From: Dawidia soli
Lineage (GTDB): Bacteria; Bacteroidota; Bacteroidia; Cytophagales; Cyclobacteriaceae
Assembly (NCBI RefSeq): GCF_018598185.1
Contig: NZ_JAHESC010000051.1
Coordinates: 1 to 55,749 of the forward strand
Reading direction: 5' to 3'
Length of the DNA: 55,749 nucleotides
Shown here: piece by piece, positions 50,573-55,749 of the stretch
Layout of the letters: each line of letters opens with the position of its first letter
Position numbering within the stretch: position 1 is the stretch's first letter
Translations under genes and position numbers: made by a program
Notes under the pieces: generated by a model
Seen by the model: the letters and a program-made list of their open reading frames with translations, nothing else
Databases searched by the model: none
Told to the model about the DNA's origin: nothing

Positions 50573-51514
50573 ATGCAAACGATCCTGGGTGCCAACGGCA
50601 CCATTGCCAACAACCTGGTGAAGTCCCTCCCCGCGTACACCGACAAGATCAGGCTGGTAAGCCGTCACCCCAAGCGGGTTGCGTCCGCGACGGAAGTCAT
50701 GGCGGCCGATCTGCTGAACGCCGCGCAAACGGATCAGGCCGTAGCCGGTTCCGACATCGTTTATCTCACCGCGGGGTTGCCGTACAACACCAGGGTCTGG
50801 CGTGAGCAATGGCCTACGCTGATGGCGCACGTGATCGAGGCTTGCAAGCGGCACGGCGCCAGGCTTGTATTTTTTAGCAATGTATATCCTTACGGCAAAG
50901 TAGAAGGCTGGATGACCGAAGAGACCCCTGTCAACCCCACCAGCAAGAAGGGCGAGGTACGCGCAAAGATTGAAGAACACCTGATGGGTGAAGTGCGCCG
51001 GGGCAACCTGCAGGCGATGATTGTGCGCGGTGCCGATTTTTATGGCCCGGCTACACCGCTCAGTTTCCTGACGATGATGTTGTTCGACAACTACGCTAAA
51101 AAGAAAAGCGCTCAATGGATCGCCCGCGACGATGTACGCCATTCGTTTACGTATACACCCGACGCCGGCAAGGCCACGGCCCTGCTGGGCAACACGCCCG
51201 ACGCGTACAACCAGGTGTGGCACGCGCCGACGGATCGACACGCGTTGACCGGGAAGGAATTTATCGGTCTCACGGCAAAAGCCTTTGGCGTCAAGCCCGA
51301 TTACCTGGTGCTTAAAAAATGGATGCTGCGCCTGGGCGGCCTGATGGACGGCAACATTCGCGAGGTGATCGAAATGTTATACCAATCCGACGCGGAGTAT
51401 CTGTTTGACAGCGGTAAATTTGAGAAGGCCTTTGGTGTGCCGCCTACTTCGTATCCGGACGGCATCGCTGCAGTTGCCCGTTCCTACAACCCTTCCTTGC
51501 CTTCGGCCCAGTAA
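50573..51514 (+). CDS. NAD-dependent epimerase/dehydratase-like (extended SDR) protein
   Basis: A 313-aa Rossmann protein. The nucleotide-binding loop is ILGANGTIANNLVKSLP (4-20; G-x-N-G-x-x-x pattern) and the catalytic Tyr-x-x-x-Lys is degenerate: SNVYPYGKVEGW, where Tyr and Lys are three apart rather than four if the first Tyr (in VYPYGK) is used as YPYGK. Family members act on nucleotide sugars or related hydroxy compounds; many single-gene copies in Bacteroidota have unknown substrates. The 228-bp upstream gap has no clear promoter. Its 3' end overlaps by 31 bases the convergent siderophore-interacting gene. Confidence 0.85.
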   Translation: MQTILGANGTIANNLVKSLPAYTDKIRLVSRHPKRVASATEVMAADLLNAAQTDQAVAGSDIVYLTAGLPYNTRVWREQWPTLMAHVIEACKRHGARLVFFSNVYPYGKVEGWMTEETPVNPTSKKGEVRAKIEEHLMGEVRRGNLQAMIVRGADFYGPATPLSFLTMMLFDNYAKKKSAQWIARDDVRHSFTYTPDAGKATALLGNTPDAYNQVWHAPTDRHALTGKEFIGLTAKAFGVKPDYLVLKKWMLRLGGLMDGNIREVIEMLYQSDAEYLFDSGKFEKAFGVPPTSYPDGIAAVARSYNPSLPSAQ

Positions 51515-52209
51515 GGCTGAACAACAATATTCTTTTCGGCAACACCTCTTCCCAACAGCGCTTTGCGGAAGGCCCTGATGGAATGTGCATTGCCCGTCAG
51601 GTAAAAGACGGCGGTATGCCACACCTGCCAGACGCGTTCGTGGAGTGTATCGATGTAGTGAATGGCGTTGGCCGCGGGGGTTTCGGATCGCGGCACGATG
51701 TCGAGCATCAGGCCGGCTTGCTCGGGCAGGGCGGTGCATGTATCGCGCAGCTCCAGCACGCCGAAGTACTCCTGGTTGTTGGCGTGTACCTGGTGCGTGA
51801 GGCTGCTGAACAGGCCCAGCGAGGTCTCGTCGCCAAAGAAGAAATGATACTTGCTATCGGTGCGGTATAACGACCGGCCGCGCGGTTCTACCATCTTGAC
51901 GGTGTCGCCCACCTGCAGCTGACGTGCGAAGCGGCTGCCGGGGCCACCGGCATGCAGGTAGAAGTATACACTGCATTGACCCTTGACGGCGTCGAAGGTG
52001 ACGGGTGTATAATTGCGATAGTGCGTATCGGTTACGCGAAAGGCGACGGCTTGTGTTACTTTAAAATCGATGCGCTGGAAGTCGCCCGTAAAGCAGACGC
52101 GGCGCAGGTCGGGGTGTATATACTCCGTTTCGGCTACCGTAACGGCGTGTACGTAATGGCTAAAAACAGCATCCATTGTATCTCCCAACCACTTCGGCAC
52201 TCTAGGCAT
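51484..52209 (-). CDS. Siderophore-interacting protein (FAD-dependent ferric reductase family)
   Basis: A 241-aa flavoreductase. The FAD-binding beta-barrel carries RNYTPVTFD (the R-x-Y-T motif) at about 65-73 and HAGGPGSRFARQL, followed by GDTVKMVEPRG. The NAD(P)-binding half includes FFGDETSLGLFSSLTHQV. Members reduce ferric siderophores after uptake. No TonB receptor or siderophore permease is adjacent. The start may be the ATG 11 codons later (MDAVFSHYVHAV). It is divergent from an AraC regulator whose promoter appears to overlap its own, which suggests direct control. Confidence 0.87.
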   Translation of the reverse strand: MPRVPKWLGDTMDAVFSHYVHAVTVAETEYIHPDLRRVCFTGDFQRIDFKVTQAVAFRVTDTHYRNYTPVTFDAVKGQCSVYFYLHAGGPGSRFARQLQVGDTVKMVEPRGRSLYRTDSKYHFFFGDETSLGLFSSLTHQVHANNQEYFGVLELRDTCTALPEQAGLMLDIVPRSETPAANAIHYIDTLHERVWQVWHTAVFYLTGNAHSIRAFRKALLGRGVAEKNIVVQPYWAEGKEGL

Positions 52210-52222
52210 AAGAATTAATGAT

Positions 52223-52239
52223 TAGCTTTGGCAAAGATT
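52223..52239. promoter_or_regulatory. Abutting divergent -7 boxes between the siderophore gene and AraC gene
   Basis: Plus strand TAGCTTTG (52223-52230) fits TAnnTTTG for the AraC gene. It is directly followed by GCAAAGATT (52231-52239), whose reverse AATCTTTGC is one mismatch from the consensus for the siderophore gene. Together they form the palindrome CTTTGGCAAAG. A protein bound here would affect both promoters. Confidence 0.4.
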
Positions 52240-52302
52240 TGTTTTTATGGGTAGGCGCTTCTTACCTCAGACGGATTTAAACTGACCTTAAAGGGATTAT
52301 TT

Positions 52303-53304
52303 ATGCGGATGCGATTGACCGATACCCGTAATTGGGAGCCCGTGTATGAGCGGACCTATCCCGACAATTTTCACGCCGCCGACGGCATAGAAGATCATTC
52401 CATCGATTTCGATCATGCCGGACTGGGTGCTGCCTCCGTGCGCGAAATATGGTTTGAAGGTGTGCACCTCAACTTTGGGAAGTCGCGGGTGAAGGGTAAT
52501 ACTACCCTGCATTTTGAAAGCGACACACCGGTGATTGAAATGCACTTTGGGCTGGCGGGCACGGCGCATTCGGCGAGGGTCAATAACCTCCACGACTTTG
52601 TTTTCCAACCGCAGCAACATAATATCTTTTACATGCCGGGGTTTGAAGGCTACCTGAAAACGGGTAGACAGGAGGTCCTGCACGAGGTATTCGAAGTCCA
52701 TTTTACAGAGGCCTACTTCAAACGCCTGGCCCATGCGCCCTATACATTGCTGGAAAAATTCCTGGAGCAGATGGACCGCGGCAACATTGTCATGATGAGC
52801 CGCAACAATCGTCTGATCACACCTGCCATGACGCGTCTCATTCACGATATCCGGACGTGCGAGCGCACCGGTGTCTTTAAGCGCCTATACCTGGAGGCCA
52901 AAGTACTCGAGCTGCTGCTGCTTCAGATCGAGCAATTCATGCAGGAAGGTACAGTGCGCGAGACCGCGAGCCTCAAGCGGTGCGACCACGATAAGCTTTA
53001 CCACGCCAAATACCTGCTGGAGCAACACCGCGATGCACCGTACTCGTTACAAACACTGGCCCGCGAGGTGGGCCTGAACGATTTCAAACTCAAGAAAGGC
53101 TTTAAAGAAATGTTTGGCAATACGGTGTTCGGCTACCTGCACGACCTGCGCATGGAGGAGGCGCGCCAGCTGTTGCTGGACAGCACCGGGAAACCCATTC
53201 ACGAAATTGCCAGCTACTGCGGGTACGAGCATGCCCAGCATTTTACGCGATCATTCAAAAAGAAATACGGCATAACGCCGGGTAGCCTGCGGAACAATAA
53301 ATAA
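52303..53304 (+). CDS. AraC-family transcriptional regulator
   Basis: A 333-aa regulator with a 220-residue sensor half (VIEMHFGLAGTAHSARVNNL, FYMPGFEGYL) and a C-terminal AraC HTH. The HTH contains DAPYSLQTLAREVGLNDFKL (about 247-266) and IHEIASYCGYEHAQHFTRSF. This type resembles the PchR/siderophore regulators that control iron uptake with the siderophore as inducer, in agreement with its divergent neighbour. The inducer is inferred. The AUG at 52303 lies 72 bases after the proposed -7 box. Confidence 0.9.
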   Translation: MRMRLTDTRNWEPVYERTYPDNFHAADGIEDHSIDFDHAGLGAASVREIWFEGVHLNFGKSRVKGNTTLHFESDTPVIEMHFGLAGTAHSARVNNLHDFVFQPQQHNIFYMPGFEGYLKTGRQEVLHEVFEVHFTEAYFKRLAHAPYTLLEKFLEQMDRGNIVMMSRNNRLITPAMTRLIHDIRTCERTGVFKRLYLEAKVLELLLLQIEQFMQEGTVRETASLKRCDHDKLYHAKYLLEQHRDAPYSLQTLAREVGLNDFKLKKGFKEMFGNTVFGYLHDLRMEEARQLLLDSTGKPIHEIASYCGYEHAQHFTRSFKKKYGITPGSLRNNK

Positions 53305-53327
53305 CCTGAAAACGAACAATCCCGACG

Positions 53328-53340
53328 TTAACACCGTTAG
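53328..53340. promoter_or_regulatory. Palindromic TetR operator candidate before tetR
   Basis: TTAACACCGTTAG; its reverse complement CTAACGGTGTTAA matches 11 of 13 bases of the palindrome before the yceI operon (53970-53982). It ends 17 bases before the TetR start codon, a position suited to self-repression. Confidence 0.55.
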
Positions 53341-53357
53341 CATTGTTAAACACCACT

Positions 53358-53948
53358 ATGGGTATTATCGAGCGCCGTCAACGACAAAAAGAAGAAGTGC
53401 GCGGCTTGATCCTGGAAGCCGCCTGGAAAATTGCGCGCGAGGAAGGCTGGCAGGCATTGTCCATTCGCAGGATTGCGGATTCAATTGAATACAGCATACC
53501 CGTTATTTATGCGCATTTTGCCAATAAGGAGGCTATTCTGGCCGAATTTACCCGTCAGGGTTTTACCATGCTGGCCGAGCGGCTGAACGAAACCAAAACG
53601 GCCCACCCCGAGGCGCGGCAGCAACTGGAGGCCATGGCGCAGACCTATTGGGAGTTTGCATTCGAGCAAAAGGAGTATTACCAGCTGATGTTCGGCTTGG
53701 GCATTCCCGCGTGCGAGGCTGTTCGAAATTCGCCGGAATTGCAGCATTTGTCAGCGATCATGACCGACAGCATCGGTCAGGCCATCGCCGGCGGTCCCTA
53801 TCCGGGCGCCGACACCTTCCTGAAATTCCACACCTATTGGTCCATATTACACGGAATCGTGTCCATTCAGATGATCAAGCAGGATTCCGATCCCCTGGGA
53901 CAGCTTATCCTGCGCGATGCCGTTTCAGGTTTTATCAAATCTTTATAA
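53358..53948 (+). CDS. TetR-family transcriptional regulator
   Basis: A 196-aa repressor started at the ATG at 53358 (the TTG earlier is not used). HTH: VRGLILEAAWKIAREEGWQA, then LSIRRIADSIEYSIPVIYAH (13-52). The helical C-terminal domain (from about 60) includes a WEFAFEQKEYYQLMFGLGIP segment seen in many TetR_C-type Bacteroidota regulators. The two matching palindromes in front of it and in front of the yceI operon point to control of both. The inducer is unknown; the operon content (quinone/redox flavoenzyme, DoxX) suggests a quinone-type or oxidant signal. Confidence 0.9.
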   Translation: MGIIERRQRQKEEVRGLILEAAWKIAREEGWQALSIRRIADSIEYSIPVIYAHFANKEAILAEFTRQGFTMLAERLNETKTAHPEARQQLEAMAQTYWEFAFEQKEYYQLMFGLGIPACEAVRNSPELQHLSAIMTDSIGQAIAGGPYPGADTFLKFHTYWSILHGIVSIQMIKQDSDPLGQLILRDAVSGFIKSL

Positions 53949-53969
53949 ATATTCATCCCATAAAATGAA

Positions 53970-53982
53970 CTAACAGTGTTAG
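53970..53982. promoter_or_regulatory. Palindromic TetR operator candidate before yceI
   Basis: CTAACA-G-TGTTAG: a perfect 6-bp inverted repeat around one central base, with a further TGTTAG half-site at 53995-54000. It lies 98 bases before the yceI start. Its partner copy before tetR is at 53328-53340. Confidence 0.6.
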
Positions 53983-54080
53983 GTATTGTTTAGATGTTAG
54001 AAGACGTTGAAGGCTGCTGGCCAGCAACTACTAAAAAAGCCACAAGCGTCAGATAATCAAAACATTAAACATTCTCTAAC

Positions 54081-54614
54081 ATGTCAGCAACTACTTGGGC
54101 CATTGACCCCCTGCACTCAGAAGTGCAATTCAAGGTAAAACACCTTGTTATTTCTACCGTAACCGGCTCGTTCACCAAGTTCCAGGGTTCGGCCACTACG
54201 CAAGGCGACAATTTTGAAAACGCCGCCATTGAATTCTCACTCGATACCGACAGCATTTCCACCCACCAGGCACAACGCGATGAGCACCTGCGCTCGCCGG
54301 AGTTCTTCGACACGGCCACGTATCCTACGATCAGCTTCCGCTCGACCGGCTTCAAAAAAGTAAGCGACGACCAATATACGCTGACCGGCGACCTGACGAT
54401 GAAGGGCATTACCAAGTCCATCACACTGGACGCCGAGTATGGTGGCACTGCCAAAGATCCCTGGGGCAATATTCGCCACGGCTTTGAAGTGAAGGGTATT
54501 GTAAACCGCAAGGAGTTCGGCTTGACCTATAGCGCCCTGACAGAGACCGGCGGCCTTGCGCTGGGCGAAGACATTAAATTCGTCGCAAACATTCAGGTGG
54601 CTAAGCCGGCCTAA
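54081..54614 (+). CDS. YceI-family protein
   Basis: A 177-aa beta-barrel protein of the YceI family: TWAIDPLHSEVQFKVKHLVI (4-23), then AAIEFSLDTDSISTHQAQRD and LTGDLTMKGITKSITLDAEY are conserved family segments. YceI binds polyisoprenoids, often quinones, in its lipocalin-like pocket. No signal peptide, so it is cytoplasmic here, as in many Bacteroidota copies. First gene of the yceI-doxX-FMN reductase operon; a tetR gene with a shared operator precedes it. Confidence 0.95.
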   Translation: MSATTWAIDPLHSEVQFKVKHLVISTVTGSFTKFQGSATTQGDNFENAAIEFSLDTDSISTHQAQRDEHLRSPEFFDTATYPTISFRSTGFKKVSDDQYTLTGDLTMKGITKSITLDAEYGGTAKDPWGNIRHGFEVKGIVNRKEFGLTYSALTETGGLALGEDIKFVANIQVAKPA

Positions 54615-54646
54615 TATTTTACCTCTCCTGTTAAATCCTATCCATT

Positions 54647-55066
54647 ATGAAAGCTGTATTTAAAACTACCGTCAATGCCTCTTACCTGGATGCTGCATTA
54701 CTTGTAGCACGTGTAGGCGTAGCGCTTCTGATGTTTACGCACGGTATTCCCAAGCTCGGGCAACTCTTTTCGGGCGAGCCTATTCAGTATGTCGATCCCA
54801 TCGGTCTCGGCGTGACACTGTCGCTGGTGCTAACCGTTTTTGCGGAAGTACTCTGCTCAACGCTTCTGCTGATCGGTTTTGCCACACGGCTGGCGGTGAT
54901 CCCGCTCATCGTCGTGATGGCGGTGGCGTTCTTTATGGTGCACGCCGCCGACCCGATCAACGTAAAAGAATTGGCGATGCTCTACCTGCTTTTCTTTATC
55001 GTACTGGGCGTTACGGGCAGCGGTAAATATTCAGTCGACTATCTCATCTCCAGAAAGCAGGCGTAA
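54647..55066 (+). CDS. DoxX-family membrane protein
   Basis: A 139-aa inner-membrane protein with four predicted helices: LVARVGVALLMFTHGIPKL with the conserved H-G-x-x-K pattern, LGVTLSLVLTVFAEVLCSTL, LAVIPLIVVMAVAFFMVHAA, and LAMLYLLFFIVLGVTGSGKY. DoxX proteins are linked to thiosulfate:quinone oxidoreductases, but most small family members have unknown roles, often with redox stress genes. It lies 32 bases after yceI. Confidence 0.9.
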   Translation: MKAVFKTTVNASYLDAALLVARVGVALLMFTHGIPKLGQLFSGEPIQYVDPIGLGVTLSLVLTVFAEVLCSTLLLIGFATRLAVIPLIVVMAVAFFMVHAADPINVKELAMLYLLFFIVLGVTGSGKYSVDYLISRKQA

Positions 55067-55104
55067 TGACCTGCTTTCTTCCTCTAATCTCTTCTTAATT
55101 TTTT

Positions 55105-55674
55105 ATGTATACTTTAAAGATCATTAATTCAACGGTACGTCCCGGCCGTAAGGGACCGATCATTACCTCGTGGATCGCCGACCTGGCACGGGCACACGGC
55201 GACTTCAATGTGGAAGTGCTTGACCTGGCGGAGATCAACCTGCCGTTGATGAACGAACCCGCCCACCCCTACCTGCGTCAATATCAACACGATCACACAA
55301 AACAGTGGAGCGCCCGGATAGATCCTGCCGACGCGTTCATTTTTGTTACGGCAGAGTATAATTACAATTATCCCGCGGCGCTGCGCAATGCCCTGGAGTA
55401 TCTCTCACACGAATGGGCCTATAAACCGGCCGGCCTGGTGAGCTACGGTGGCCTGTCGGGTGGCACCCGTGCGATCAACGGTCTGAAGGCGGACCTGCCG
55501 ACACTGCGCATGGTGCCGCTGATGGAGATGGTCAGCATTCCTTTCTTCAATCAATATATTTCCGAAGACGAAAAGTTTGTACCGACGGAATCTACGACCA
55601 AATCGGCCGAGGTACTGCTGCGAGAGCTTGCCCGGTGGACGAAGGGCATGAAAGCGATCCGCGAGAACAAATAG
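55105..55674 (+). CDS. NADPH-dependent FMN reductase / NAD(P)H:quinone oxidoreductase-like flavoprotein
   Basis: A 189-aa flavodoxin-fold enzyme. STVRPGRKGPIITSWIADLA (9-28) binds the FMN phosphate and FVTAEYNYNYPAALRNALEY (79-98) is the family signature, followed by YGGLSGGTRAINGL (113-126). Members reduce quinones, azo dyes or flavins with NAD(P)H by two electrons. Third gene of the yceI operon (38 bases after doxX) and followed by a terminator, so the operon ends here. Confidence 0.93.
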   Translation: MYTLKIINSTVRPGRKGPIITSWIADLARAHGDFNVEVLDLAEINLPLMNEPAHPYLRQYQHDHTKQWSARIDPADAFIFVTAEYNYNYPAALRNALEYLSHEWAYKPAGLVSYGGLSGGTRAINGLKADLPTLRMVPLMEMVSIPFFNQYISEDEKFVPTESTTKSAEVLLRELARWTKGMKAIRENK

Positions 55675-55682
55675 TAAAAAAT

Positions 55683-55702
55683 CCCCGCGGCAAGCCGCGG
55701 GG
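55683..55702. terminator. Bidirectional terminator
   Basis: CCCCGCGG (55683-55690) pairs with CCGCGGGG (55695-55702), loop CAAG. A-run before and T-run after make it work on both strands: it ends the yceI operon, and on the minus strand it follows the stop codon at 55707-55709 by four bases. Confidence 0.8.
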
Positions 55703-55706
55703 CATT

Positions 55707-55748
55707 TTAATACCCGCCGTTAAATAAGTCCAACTGATTATTCTCGTA
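55707..55748 (-). CDS. Last 13 codons of a gene entering from the right edge
   Basis: On the minus strand the bases from the edge read YENNQLDLFNGGY and then TAA at 55709-55707, directly before the bidirectional terminator. An open frame ending next to a terminator in the proper direction supports a real 3' end. The fragment is too short to name a family. Confidence 0.4.
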   Translation of the reverse strand, partial: YENNQLDLFNGGY

Positions 55749-55749
55749 A

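Noticed and set aside
1-55749. CRISPR array, tRNA or rRNA gene, transposase, integrase or prophage genes
   Set aside because: None seen: no regularly spaced direct repeats of 25-40 bp, no cloverleaf-like sequence and no matching protein motifs on either strand by eye.

Overview
The window reads as chromosomal DNA of a Bacteroidota bacterium, most likely a Cytophagales (Chryseolinea/Ohtaekwangia-like) or Chitinophaga-like soil organism. This is inferred from gene content: three orphan FtsX/MacB-type permeases, one with a PadR partner; DUF2188, DUF72 and DUF1801 proteins; an HhH/alpha-CTD-like small protein; and several upstream sites fitting the Bacteroidota promoter consensus TAnnTTTG. Base composition looks moderately GC-rich and even throughout. 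No tRNA, rRNA, CRISPR array, transposase or phage gene was recognised.

Layout. 0-9.7 kb: the 3' part of a PQQ/cytochrome c dehydrogenase cut by the left edge, a GRDP-like plus Cys/Gly-tailed protein pair, a PadR + FtsX permease operon, an unknown 394-aa protein, a sulfatase lipoprotein and a GyrI-DinB-like protein. 9.9-21.8 kb: an RNA-repair region in two blocks on the minus strand. The first is rtcB plus an unknown basic protein. The second is an Rnl-type RNA ligase, an HD-Pnk end-healing enzyme and two RlaP-type nucleotidyltransferases. Two FtsX permeases and an OsmC gene lie between the blocks. 22-29.5 kb: an AraC regulator, an alpha/beta hydrolase with divergent LysR, small stress-type proteins, a GH88/105 hydrolase, a GNAT and a methyltransferase. 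29.5-33.2 kb: a sparse stretch with a hairpin-rich repeat, a 55-codon small gene, a decayed RibD-like reductase, a secreted protein and a TPR protein. 33.3-41.8 kb: VOC + Cdd1-AraC, an NAAA-like hydrolase, a monooxygenase + alcohol dehydrogenase pair, a zincless Fpg/Nei glycosylase cluster and a HipA-like kinase + DUF3037 pair. 41.4-50.3 kb: a persulfide/rhodanese operon, a truncated globin, a hybrid histidine kinase and an SNF2 ATPase. 50.5-55.7 kb: an epimerase, a siderophore-interacting flavoreductase divergent from an AraC regulator, then TetR followed by YceI-DoxX-FMN reductase, and the last codons of a gene entering from the right edge.

The most interesting part is the RNA-repair region. 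It holds both known routes for sealing cleaved RNA: direct RtcB ligation, and HD-Pnk healing followed by ATP-dependent ligation. The rtcB and rnl upstream regions, about 9.6 kb apart, share a 20-bp element (TACCTTTG, 5 bases, CAATTCA; 16 of 20 identical) and a second near-identical leader element containing ATTGTTTTGT. This suggests that the two pathways form one regulon. Also notable are a matching pair of palindromic operators in front of tetR and the yceI operon, a LysR box next to its own start codon, and a pair of mutually exclusive hairpins near 6.9 kb. All function calls come from reading motifs by eye; no database search was run.
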